From the NCBI GenBank assembly GCA_047967505.1, contig CM106540.1: a stretch of 64,000 nt of DNA; one strand, given 5' to 3'. This DNA is from Dipteris shenzhenensis (lineage: Eukaryota > Polypodiophyta > Polypodiopsida > Gleicheniales). A program made the translations under genes and the position numbers. Positions 22,530-32,401 of this stretch are shown here, piece by piece. The first letter of the stretch is position 1. Each line of letters opens with the position of its first letter. The notes beneath the pieces are model-generated. The model was not told where the DNA came from and searched no databases. It worked only from the letters and a program-made list of their open reading frames with translations.

Positions 22530-23875
22530 GTTTTGGGAGTCACGGAACATGTTGCAACTATGATTGTAAGGTATGTGAAAATAGCGAAGGGGAGTGTGGC
22601 TGCAAAGTTGTTCAACATGCTAACATGGGTTTCACTAGTCTTTGGAATTTTGTGTTGTACCCCAAACCTCTTGAAACTAGCTCCCACCATTGTGGGTGTC
22701 TTTTGGGTGAGTACAAAAAATGTGGCCCACGCAAAATGTCATGCTTCCCGTGCGAGATGAATTTTGTTTTCAAAAAGATGATGGTGAAGGTCTTCGAGAA
22801 TGTGGAGATAGGAACCATGGTGTAGGGGAAAAAGAAGCAAAGGAAAGACCTTGTTGGCAAGGAGATGTATTGCAACGAACTTATACAGTTAATGAAGACT
22901 CACCTCAAAATATTCATCAAGCACAATTACACTTGCAAATGGCAGGTTGAATAGTTCAAAGAGTGTTTGCTAAGGTTTTACAAAGATGTTGTGGCTTCAG
23001 TGGTGGAATTTGCAGAGGACTATTCTTTCAAGGAGCAAAATGAGATTCAGTCCATGCACTGGCACTCTATCCCAGTTACATTTTTTCTCCACATAACATA
23101 TGTCCCTATTGGATCTGAGGTGAAGAAGACATTTCATTTTTTTATTTTAGATGACAAGGTGCTGATGACACCCTCTGTTTTATGCTGCATCATAGGTGGT
23201 TGTCAAATCAAGAGTTGGAGCTAACTAGGCATTGGGTTTGGTCGGATGGAGCAGCCTCTCAATTCAGGCTAGAAGACCTTTCTATTTTGTTTCTAGATTT
23301 GAACAGCTGGTGGGTTTGAAGATGACATGGAATTTCTTTGGATCTGGACATGAAAAGGGTGAATACAATGGGGCTGGGCCTGTTGTGAAAAGAGCACTAA
23401 CACATGAACAACTAAAGCCAAATGGAGACACCTTAAAAAGTGCAAGAGATGTCATGGATTTTTTAAGAACCAACTTATCTCATGGGGCTCAAGCCAGAGC
23501 TATGCATCTAAGGAGAGGAATGTAGCATGAGTGTTTTGGGAGGTTAAGGAAGTAGATATTGATAGATCTATACTGGAATGCTTGTATTCAAGTGTCTTGG
23601 GGACACTGCACCGATAAGAATCATGTGCCTAGCTGGGGATATCACATCATTGTTCCTAATGATGTAGGTGATTTGGATACTGATGAGGAGCTCATTGAGG
23701 GGCCTCTCTCTGAAGGGCATCATGAAATGTGCTTAGCGATGCTCTTTGTGTGGGGGACAACTTCACAGTGAATGCAGAGGTAGACAATGAAGAGGGTGCT
23801 GAATTTTACATCTTGAAGTGTACCAAAGCTAAGGAGAAGCCTCTACCTCTGCTTCTATCTGAAGTTGTGAATGCT
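22530..23875 (+). pseudogene. Decayed transposase-like gene (VxDFAExY family)
   Basis: Across three + frames the order of blocks matches a family of uncharacterised, probably DDE-type transposon proteins in plants and animals: a membrane-independent N part, then VVEFAEDYSFKEQNEIQSMH (about 23000), an ILDDK block, HWVWSDGAASQF (about 23235), and TWNFFGSGHEKGEYNGAGP with KRALTHEQLKPNG (about 23325-23430), ending in ILKCTKAKEK near 23815. The first and second acidic positions and the FGSGHEKG block are what I would expect near catalytic residues. At least five stops or frameshifts interrupt it. No terminal inverted repeats were identified. Family placement is from memory of conserved blocks and is moderately sure. 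Confidence 0.6.
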
Positions 23876-23894
23876 TGATCATTGGAATGACCCT

Positions 23895-24600
23895 TGCATG
23901 CATGAATGGCTTGAGTCCCGAATTCTTCACCAAGTAAAACTGACTAAAGTTCTTCCAATGTCAGAATTTGCCGTTGAATGGCAATACTTTGGACTAGATT
24001 GTCGTATCCCTCTCCTAGTCCATTGAGGATAACTTGAACCATTTCTAGTGGATTGATAGTCTCTCTTGCCGGTGCTGCAAGTTGATTGTTGTAATCTTTG
24101 ATCCTGAGTACGTAAGCATGACCGGTTTTGCTACTATTGCAGAAACTCTAGTTGATATGGTTTCTTAGTGCGAGAATCCTAGAAGTGTTCTTGGACTTAT
24201 AGAGAGCTGCAAACATATCCCATGCTTCTTTTGATGTCTTGACTGTGTTGATCTATCCTAGCATGACATCTTCCACATTGTGCTTGATCAAATGATATGC
24301 ATACTTGTCTTTCTTGTCCCATTCTTTATGTGCTCGGGAAATGGCAAGATCTGCTATAGGTGTGGATACTATTGGTGTAGCTAGAGATCCCACAATAGAT
24401 CCTACTGCTAGTGCTATGACAATAGGTGGAGTAGAGGTACTTCTGGCTAGATCATCCAATGGTCTAGGTGTAGATCCATTGACATACTCCCATTTGTCTT
24501 GAAGTACAAGAATAGTCTCCATGTGGTATTGCCATGTGCCATAATTGGAGTTGTCTAGCTTAGCAGATGCCTCCAGATTGAGGTTGCTAGTTGTACACAT
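23895..24600 (-). pseudogene. Ty1/copia gag relic (UBN2-type)
   Basis: The minus-strand frame starting at 24600 reads KLDNSNYGTWQYHMETILV, EWDKKDKYAYHLIKHNVEDV and MLG, the standard N-terminal Gag of copia elements. Downstream to about 23895 the same Gag continues out of frame (AWDMFAALYKSKNTSRILA region, then LNGLGEGYDNL). No protease or polymerase follows, so only a truncated gag remains. A degenerate primer-binding-site-like stretch (complement of tgatactatcag) lies just upstream at about 24657-24672. Confidence 0.75.
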
Positions 24601-25339
24601 GGTGCATGAAATGTACTCAAAGTGTCTATGAAATCACTGTCTGAATCAACTGCAAAACACTGATAGTATCAATTGAAATATGAACTATCGGTGAAGATAG
24701 AACTACAACATATAATCCAATCTTTCAAAAGGCTTGTGGCAAATGATGCCCCGAATAGCCAAGAGACTTTACAAGGCTGGAAATGATGTGCACAGTGCCA
24801 AAAAATAGCCAAATAGGCTTTACAATTATGGCATGTGAGTGTGAAATCAAATCATGTGCTATCTGCCCATTGATCAATCGTTCAATACCTCTGAACACTC
24901 TGAAGTTTGCTCACTATTGAACTGTGAAACATCAGGTTTTAGGTAATGTGATGATGTGAAACCACATGCACTGGGACTGACTCCGAGTAGGAACTATATA
25001 GGATTTTTTCGGCATGGCTTCTTCGATTGGCTACTTTGGAGTTCTCTCCCCTATGGATGATCAAATATACTCTGAACTAGATCTAGACCAACCGTTGAGC
25101 AATGAAAAAGCAGCAAATAATTCATTTTCTTTGTTCGTTTTAAGTGTTGGGTCAAATGCATTGATTAGAGGCTGATGTGCGTGAAGGAAGTGGATTCGTT
25201 GAGTCTCAAAAGTATGTGAAACTCACACCAAAATGTGTGCATGATGTGACGAGCGAATAGATCACAAAAAATGGAGCATTTTTTCTTTTTGGAGTGCCCT
25301 CAAATTCTTCATGAATCAAGAGATACGGCTTGATCTATG

Positions 25340-25720
25340 TGGAGGGGCAAAAGGGTGCAACGTGCTCAATGATGATGTGGCACTGGGGTAACATGCAATG
25401 AATGTGCCTAGCAAGGGGTGTGCCAATGAAGCCGTGTGCTAAGGTGGCAAGTGTGGTCACATGCATTGTGTACAGTGTGATTGCAGAGGGCCAATGTGCC
25501 TGCAGGCCTAGTGCTAAGGTAGACACTGTTGATTTGGTGGTGCTAAGGTGGACAGTCCATGTGGCACTGATGACATGGTAGATTTGACTTGGAGAGTGAT
25601 GATGTGGCACTGCTGATGTCAGCTTGGTGATGTGGTAGGCTGATGTGTTTAATGATGTGGCACTAGTAGCTCGCATAGGTGATGTGGTAAGATAGGGTGC
25701 CACATGGTAGTCTCTAGTTA
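25340..25720. repeat. Short-period repeat patch (gatgtggcac-type)
   Basis: Irregular repeats of gatgtggcac, gatgtggtag and gctaaggtgg. The long minus-strand frame across it (25772-25335) is Thr/Ser/His-rich and has no domain; I attribute it to the repeat. The stretch may be the decayed LTR of the neighbouring copia relic. Confidence 0.5.
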
Positions 25721-25871
25721 AGGGAACATGTGGCATCCTTGAGGCCAACCCTGCATTATCAGAATCTTGCAAACACCATTGAAAGCTTCAAGATTTCGAC
25801 GATGTGAAGAAGTTGTGGAAGGCAATATTGGTCAATGGATAGAGTAGGCCGTTGAGCCGTATATGGAGCAG

Positions 25872-26172
25872 GAGCGCTTGTTTGTGGATTACAACAAGAA
25901 ATGAAGCTAGGCTTCACCGTTTACGCTTCTCCTCAAGTGTGCACATCTATGGTTGAGCCCTACAACAGCGTGTTGTCGACTCATTCCCTCCTAGAGTATA
26001 CAGATGTTGTAGTATTCCTTGACAACGAGGCGATCTATGACATTTGTCGTCACTCTTTAGACATCGAGTGACTGACATATACGAATCTTAATCAATTCAT
26101 TTCTTAGGTTACCTCATCTCCCACTACTTTGCTGTGCTTTGATGGTGCTTTGAATGTGGATGTGACTATGAG
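25872..26172 (+). pseudogene. Alpha-tubulin coding fossil
   Basis: Translates to the middle of alpha-tubulin (about residues 153-255 of the usual 450): [10 protein letters not shown], then after a one-base frameshift [43 protein letters not shown], an in-frame stop, TYTNLNQFIS, another stop and CFDGALNVDVT. No intron interrupts the roughly 300 bp, and neither end continues into tubulin. It may be a processed retro-pseudogene fragment or an exon captured by a mobile element; it lies between two copia relics. Not functional. Confidence 0.9.
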
Positions 26173-26317
26173 GGGACCTCAAAGGTTGATGGAGAGTGGG
26201 CGTTCGTTGTGTTGGTAATGCAGTTGAGTCAAAGATAGTCGCCCAATCATTTGGAGAGCTTGATGGCCAATTTTGCATGCGCTACAGTTGCTTGGAGGTC
26301 ACTCTATGGGAGCCTTT

Positions 26318-26498
26318 GATGTAGAGGTTGTGGGGGTTAAAGGTCACTGTGCCTTAACCCCGGTTATGTACAATACTCAAACACATATATAAATGAATGA
26401 AAAAGAAGATTAGGGTGGTTCTGCACCCACCAAACTTGTGTGGCTCTCTATCTCTCTCTCTCCTTCTTCCGTTCTTGCTTCCGTTGAGAGCACTCTCA
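26318..26498 (+). mobile_element. Probable copia LTR (5' side)
   Basis: A roughly 180-bp stretch starting tgtagaggttgtgg and ending ctctca lies directly before a perfect initiator-tRNA-Met primer-binding site. An 8-bp inverted repeat ggggttaa...ttaacccc (about 26333-26361) is inside it. No partner LTR was found downstream, so the element is truncated. Confidence 0.5.
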
Positions 26499-26500
26499 AC

Positions 26501-26512
26501 TGGTATCAGAGC
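26501..26512 (+). other. Retrotransposon primer-binding site
   Basis: TGGTATCAGAGC, complementary to the 3' end of plant initiator tRNA-Met, two bases after the LTR end. It primes minus-strand DNA synthesis in plant LTR elements. Confidence 0.75.
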
Positions 26513-27992
26513 CCGGGTGATCTAGCTGAGCATGCGTGAATGCTTGGAAGCTCAGCAGCTCTGTGGGAGGAAGGAGAAGCTCTGTGGGAAGCTTTGTGGG
26601 TGACTTTACTTGCATCCAAGTGTGTAGAGACCTTGGAGGAGCCTTTGGAAAAGTCACTTTGGCTTTGCGAAGTGGTTTTGAGAGCCTGTTAAGAGCTTTC
26701 AAAGAAAAAGTCGTTTTTTGAGCTTTTCCCTGTTCCGTTCGACGACAGAGACTCCATATTGACTTGTAGAGGCAACTATTGCTTGCTTTTGGTGTCCACT
26801 TCACTTCAGGAACTTGGAAACACCTTCATTCTTGAATCCGGGATCATTTCATTGGATTTCTGGCTCTCTGTGTCAGTTTCTGCGTTTTTTGCCCGGGTGT
26901 TGGAACTCAAGTTTGGAGCAACCATTTGTAGATCTGTCAGTTCCGGTGGACTCAGGAGGTCCTAAAACTGCTATGTTGCTCATCATTCGCACTCCGGTGG
27001 AGTTTACAAACAGCTCTATTTCCAAAAACGTTTTTCAGTCCGTGTGTTGGACCCAGTGATTGAGACCACGGTTTCCAAAACCATCTGTCCCATTGCGTTC
27101 CGGATGCCCAAAAACCCCTACCTGTCAGTTCTTGCGCAATTCGGTGGAGGATTTTCAGAGTTATAGATCTCTGTGTATTCGATTTCGTCTCTCTGTTATG
27201 CATTTTTCATTCTAAGGTTTTGAAACCTTAGATTTATGCCACATGGCAGTGGATAAGTGTTGACTCCCATTTCTCACTCATCGGTTGGGATTTTGGAGTT
27301 CTGGCAGAAGAGAGATATTTGCAGATTTTCTTGTTGATTCTGATTATGCAATGGCACCCATGTTTTGAGGCATCTCAGGTTCTATTTTCAGTAGCGCTCA
27401 TTACCGTGGGACTATGATTTCTTGAGCATACCTTATGCAGATCACTCTGGTTGCAGTTTGAGCAGTGTGCACTCATTCGTGGTGTGCATTGGGTTGCAGT
27501 GGATGATTTATAGGCCATTTGGATGCATTGCGGTCCTTATTGGATGCGCTGATAGGCCCAAATTACCTTGTGGGATGCTATTTTTATGGACGCTTTGCAC
27601 ATGGATGCTATTTTCAGCTGAGGGACAGCTTTGACACGTTGCAGGTGATGCACTGATAGTGCTATGCTCTCTTGGATGAGATATTATTGATGCATATGCC
27701 AGTGGACGGTGTTCATGCTTGAGTCATTTGGCACTTATTGGCATTTTCTTTTGGGCCAGATTTGCTCATATGGATGCATAGTATATGCACATGAGTCAGA
27801 TGCTTTGAGCTTTGAGTTTTGGTGATATTTCACTCTATTGTGGCATTAGTATATGCACATGAGTCAGATGCTTTGAGCTTTGAGTTTTGGTGATATTTCA
27901 CTCTATTATGGCATACACATTTGGGTGCACCTGGTAGTTGGTGTGATTCTCTCTTGAGGCACTAGCATTTGGGATTTTGCTTTATTTGCATC
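26513..27992 (+). other. Untranslated leader of the copia relic
   Basis: Non-coding sequence between primer-binding site and gag. It contains a 68-bp tandem duplication (27781-27848 and 27849-27916, unit beginning gtatatgcacatgagtcag). No gene. Confidence 0.55.
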
Positions 27993-28432
27993 ATGGCATC
28001 CTCTTCCATGTATGAAAAGGAGTTTTTCAACATTAAAAAGTTTGATGGGACAAACTTTTCTTTGTGGAAAGAACAAATAAGGGATGTGCTTATTCAAAAG
28101 AAGCAGATTAAACCCTTAGCAGGGATTGAAGCTAAGTCTGCAAATATGTCTGAGGATGATTGTGGATGCATTAGCAAAGTCTACTATTAGACTTCATCTT
28201 GCAGAGTCAGTTTATTTCACAGTAGTAAATGAGCAGACTACGGAAGATTTGTGGAAGAAACTATGTGCCACTTATGAGAAGGAAACTGCCTCTAATAAAG
28301 TTTACCTCATGAAGAGGTTGTTTGAGCGACAGATGAAGGAAAGGGTCTCCATTGCTTCTCACTTGAATGAATTCAATATTATTTTCAGCCAGCTTCAGGC
28401 TCAGAAAATGAATTTTGATGTGAACCTGAGCC
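27993..28432 (+). pseudogene. Ty1/copia gag relic (truncated)
   Basis: Starts at ATG 27993 with MASSSMYEKEFFNIKKFDG, TNFSLWKEQIRDVLIQKK, one frameshift near 28160, then ALAKSTIRLHLAESV, TTEDLWKKLCATYEKE, YLMKRLFERQMKE and HLNEFNIIFSQLQAQKMNF. This is copia Gag (UBN2). Homology ends abruptly near 28432; zinc knuckle, protease, integrase and polymerase are missing, so a deletion or another insertion cut the element here. Confidence 0.8.
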
Positions 28433-29270
28433 CCTCCTCCATCTGGCAAGGTCTACAACTAAATAACAATTCTCATACACCTATCTCAACCTGAACATAC
28501 TCTTTCCCCCAAGGGTACAATCCTCCAAACACCCAAGTAGATTCCCTCGAACTTTGAATCAAGGTCGTCCGTTAGAAATGGCCCCCACAAAGGGTATCCC
28601 ATAGCGAAGGCTAATAGTGTGTCCTAAGAATTACACACGAAAGTGTTTAACTACGGAATCCAAAACTTATTTACTTATGTGTGCTTCACAATCGTGAATG
28701 GGTCTGTTGGCTCCCAATCTCCTTGCTGCCCTTGAGGATAGCAAAGGGTTTTGATCCTCATGAGCACTTTGTCTATTGCTGATGGCCACCTCCTTTGTGC
28801 ATGTCTTAGTCCTTGAGGCAGGCTACTTGCAGCTCCAATCTACTCCTCAAGTGAGTGAGTAGTGAGGCCCCAATGGCCCCTTTATATAGGGGAAATCTCT
28901 ATCCAAAAGTAGCCAACCCAATAGCCCTAGTGGACTGACCTCTACTATCCAAAACTGACTCAGGTCCAGCCCTAAAAACCAACCAACAAAGCCCCTACCG
29001 TCTGACATGCAAGTCGGCCTGGTTGGCTACCTTGCCTATAAGCAAGCCGTCATGGCCACGCCTATATCATGATAGCATTGGTCTCAAAAGCAGCCTTACT
29101 AATTTGAGAATGGACCTCCTTTGTGCTCACATGCAGAGTTGATGTGTTGCCACATGCTTTCAAGATGGCAACAAAAGTAAAGCCACTTGGTGAAAGACCT
29201 TGCTTTGCATTTGTGCATAAAAGCTAAAAGATTCCTTGCTTTTGTTATTGTTCTTCACACCGCAAGATCA
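28433..29270. other. No gene recognised
   Basis: Non-coding DNA between the truncated gag and the PPR pseudogene. No domain, no clear repeat. Confidence 0.55.
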
Positions 29271-29274
29271 ATGT

Positions 29275-30040
29275 ACTCTTTCATTAGAATGAGGCAATTT
29301 ATGAAAGACACACCATACATCATCACAATGCATATGCATTTCCACCAAAGTGGTTCCCTTAAATAAATTAGACACGAAGACACTCTTAAAAACTTTGGAG
29401 TTGAGGGCTTTACCTTTCACCAAACGTCTTGTTTTTTCAAACTTCATGTCAACTCGATTCACCTTGTCTAACACTGCAAGGCTACTGCAAGCCTTCACTA
29501 CACTAATGAATGTTTGGGCATTCAGTTAGACACCTTCTGGCTGCATCCCAACATAGAAATTTAAAGAAGCGGGCACACACTCTTCCTGCTTGCTACAACC
29601 CATGCTCATGGCAAACTAAGAAAACACATCAAGATAAGGAAATTGGTCAAAAACCCTCCATGCATCCTCCATGTCTCCACATTTTATGTACATATCCACC
29701 AAATGATTTCCCACAAATACATCTAAGAGTAAGCCACTATCTACTACTTGGAAGTGGATAGCTCTAACATTCTAGAGGCATTCTACTACCACGGATTTGT
29801 GGTGAAGCTGCTCCCCACCTTTCACTATCGCCAAGGTATTGCAAGCCTTCAATGCACCAATAGATGTTTGATTATTTGGATGCAAGCTAGGTGACTTATC
29901 TTGCTTGGTGTATCCCAAGGTCATGCAATCCATGTAATGACATCATGATGAGGCAATTCATGGAAGACATGCCGTGCATCCTCCAAGTTCCATTATAACA
30001 CATGCATATCAACCAAGGTATTTCCCACACTGCCGCTAGA
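29275..30040 (-). pseudogene. PPR protein pseudogene (PLS class)
   Basis: Minus-strand frames give recognisable pentatricopeptide units: ARHVFHELPHHDVITWIA, IGALKACNTLAI, IHFQVVDSGLLLDVFVGNHL, VDMYIKCGDMEDAWRVFDQF, FISVVKACSSLAVLDK, and a decayed last unit FHKLPHSNERVH. Stops and frameshifts break it at least four times. It has the same motif order as the intact PPR at 32402-34489, and is inverted relative to it, so it is a dead paralogue. Confidence 0.85.
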
Positions 30041-30059
30041 CAGGGTTGCGTTATCTAGT

Positions 30060-31200
30060 CAGACCTATCGAGCCATAGTAATTTGTAGTCATTTTACTAT
30101 TTAGAACTTTAACATAGATCATGTGGGCTTCGGTAGCCTTCCTGTAGAGAGGGACCTTCTCCCTTACTCTGTTACAACTGGAGAATATTGGTGTAACTCT
30201 TGCTTTAGATATTCACTGAACTGTGGAGGCTTGAAGCTCTGCTATAGGACTGGAATGTAGGCTCAGCAAGCTGCTACTGATTGATGCTTGAAGAATGAGA
30301 ATGCCCCCTTTTTACAACCTGGAAGGCTCCTGTAACTACCATTTCACACCGCAGTAGCTGCCCTTCCCCATTGAAGGGCAAAGAGCAAATCTAGGGGGGC
30401 TAAAGCAAGGGGGGAGAAACTGGATTCAGGGAGGGATTGCGGAGTGGGGGGAGGGGGTTATAGGGTGAAGTTTGAGATAAGGAAGCAAGGTGAAAGATGT
30501 TAAAAGTTATCAAAGGGGTGGGAATAGGTATGGGAATCCAAAGCAGAAGATGATCTGTTGTCAAGTTATGCCTACAAATTGAATCAGGTCAGCGCTCCTA
30601 GGTCACGACTCCAAATAAACTTTCTTTCTCTGCAATGTCAAACAAAAAACGGACATCTATTTGGGAGCCACACACATCTTCCCCTCCTTCACCTTTCAAT
30701 TTCTCTTTCGTGTTTCAAAACCCTATGGCTCCAACATACTCTATCGCTTCTTCCACCCTCCCTTGCATGAAATTTCAAACGATTTTGAGAGCTTAGAGCC
30801 TACCGACCACCTCGCTTCCTGCCATTTATCCTTCCCTTTGCTTTGACGCAGCATCGCACCTTCTTCCCCTTTCATTTCAGCATACATTCCAATTTTCTTC
30901 CATCCAAAAAGGCCCGAAAACTTGGACGTTCACGATTTGCAGCAGTAGACCTTTTTCCACACTGTCATTAGATATGGCTTCGCTATTGCTGGTGATTTTG
31001 TGAAGTGAGGATGCTTCCCTATCTACTCTACTCTCGGCTACCTTTTCCTTCGCTGCATTTGCTGTTGATTCCAGGCTTGTAGTTTGCCACCACGACACCA
31101 TTTGATCTCCCCGTTTTATAGCCATCACCATCAAGCATAAACAACAATGATCTCGCTCTCTCTCTCTCGGGATCGAGGGGCTAAACGAAGGTAGGAGAAA
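30060..31200. other. No gene recognised
   Basis: Non-coding or unrecognised. A minus-strand frame at 31245-30877 is partly low-complexity and partly SNDSVEKGLLLQIVNVQVFG; nothing identifies it. Confidence 0.45.
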
Positions 31201-31207
31201 GGGGTGA

Positions 31208-31500
31208 AGCAGGCTTGAGGGGCTGAGCAGTGGCAAGAGAGGCAACGGGGAGGAGCGCTCTCTCTCCCTCTCTCTCTTGGGCTCAAGTCCTGAGTGGAGG
31301 GATTAGAAAGGGGAGAGGCAAAGGGGAAGACAGCAAGTGTTCGGGGAGAGAGAGAGAGGCGGGCTCAAGGGGCTGAGCAGTGGGGCAGGAGAGGCAACGG
31401 GGAGGAGAACTCTCTCTCTCTCTCGCTTGGGCTCAAGGTGTTGAGTGAAGGGATGAGAAAGGGGAGAGGCAACGAGGAAGACAGCAAGTGTTCAGGGAGG
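31208..31500. repeat. Purine-rich tandem duplication, period about 150 bp
   Basis: The unit aggggctgagcagtgg ... gaggcaacggggaggag ... cttgggctcaag ... gacagcaagtgttc occurs at 31217-31345 and again at 31367-31495, with (AG)n/(CT)n runs inside each. A + frame across it is low-complexity Gly/Glu/Arg and is not accepted as a gene. Confidence 0.75.
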
Positions 31501-32011
31501 GGTTCCATCGCTTCTCCTTTGCACACCACTCCATCTCTCCGGACAGTAGAGTGTTTCTTGGCAAACCTTGGAGAAAGACTCTCTGGAATTCAAATTCACA
31601 CTCCCTTTGATGCCTTCCCTCCACTCCCCGTCAGTGTCCCTCCTGCAAGCTCTCCTCTTGTCAACCATGTGACACGTGGTGCCCTCCAGTCTCCACCACG
31701 TTGCAGTTGACGGCTCTCCCTGAATGACACATGGCAGACTATTGCCTCCCTCCCTCCTTAATATATAGTATAGATAGATATAGAAGCCGACTTAAATTGC
31801 AAGGGTGGTCATCACCAAAAAGAAAAGACCAAATACTTTTTTTTTGGGTTTTGCAAAAAACCAAATACAAAATTTGGCTAACTAGATGGCATACTTTTTT
31901 ATTATAAAAAAGCCAACCTATATTGCAGGAGTGGTGAGCCCAAAAAGGCAAAGACCAAATTCAAAACTTGGAAGGAAAATCAAGAAGACAATAGTAGTGT
32001 GAAAACAAACA

Positions 32012-32249
32012 GACAAGGAGCACTTACCATTCATAATCCCTCTTCAACCAAAGTTGTTTCACTCTAAAGCTCTCATTGTTTTCCCCAAAAGACAAGGAGC
32101 ACTTACCATTCATAATCCCTCTTCAACCAAAGTTGTTTCACTCTAAAGCTCTCATTGTTTTTCCCAAAAAACAAGGAGCACTTACCATTCATAATCCCTC
32201 TTCAACCAAAGTTGTTTCACTCTAAAGCTCTCATTGTTTTTCCCAAAAA
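32012..32249. repeat. 79-bp minisatellite, three copies
   Basis: Unit gacaaggagcacttaccatt...cattgttttcccc occurs at 32012-32090, 32091-about 32169 and about 32170-32249 with only one or two differences, so expansion is recent. It sits 150 bp upstream of the PPR gene and may be in its promoter or 5' UTR. Confidence 0.9.
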
Positions 32250-32401
32250 ACTGTACAGCCGAGATGGGGTCTGCTGCCTCTCTTTCTGAGGCTGCCTTCT
32301 CCTTTTTTTTGTACAGTTCACTTTACCTTTAATACAAACTTTCGTTACCGCAAAAAAAAAAAAGCAGAGTTGTTTCAAATATTTCTTCATTCTATAGGTG
32401 C

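Noticed and set aside
25335-25772. 145-aa Thr/Ser/His-rich frame (minus)
   Set aside because: Arises from gatgtggcac-type repeats; no family resemblance.
32012-32249. CRISPR-like array of three regular repeats
   Set aside because: Units are contiguous without spacers, and the context is a plant nuclear genome; a minisatellite explains it.
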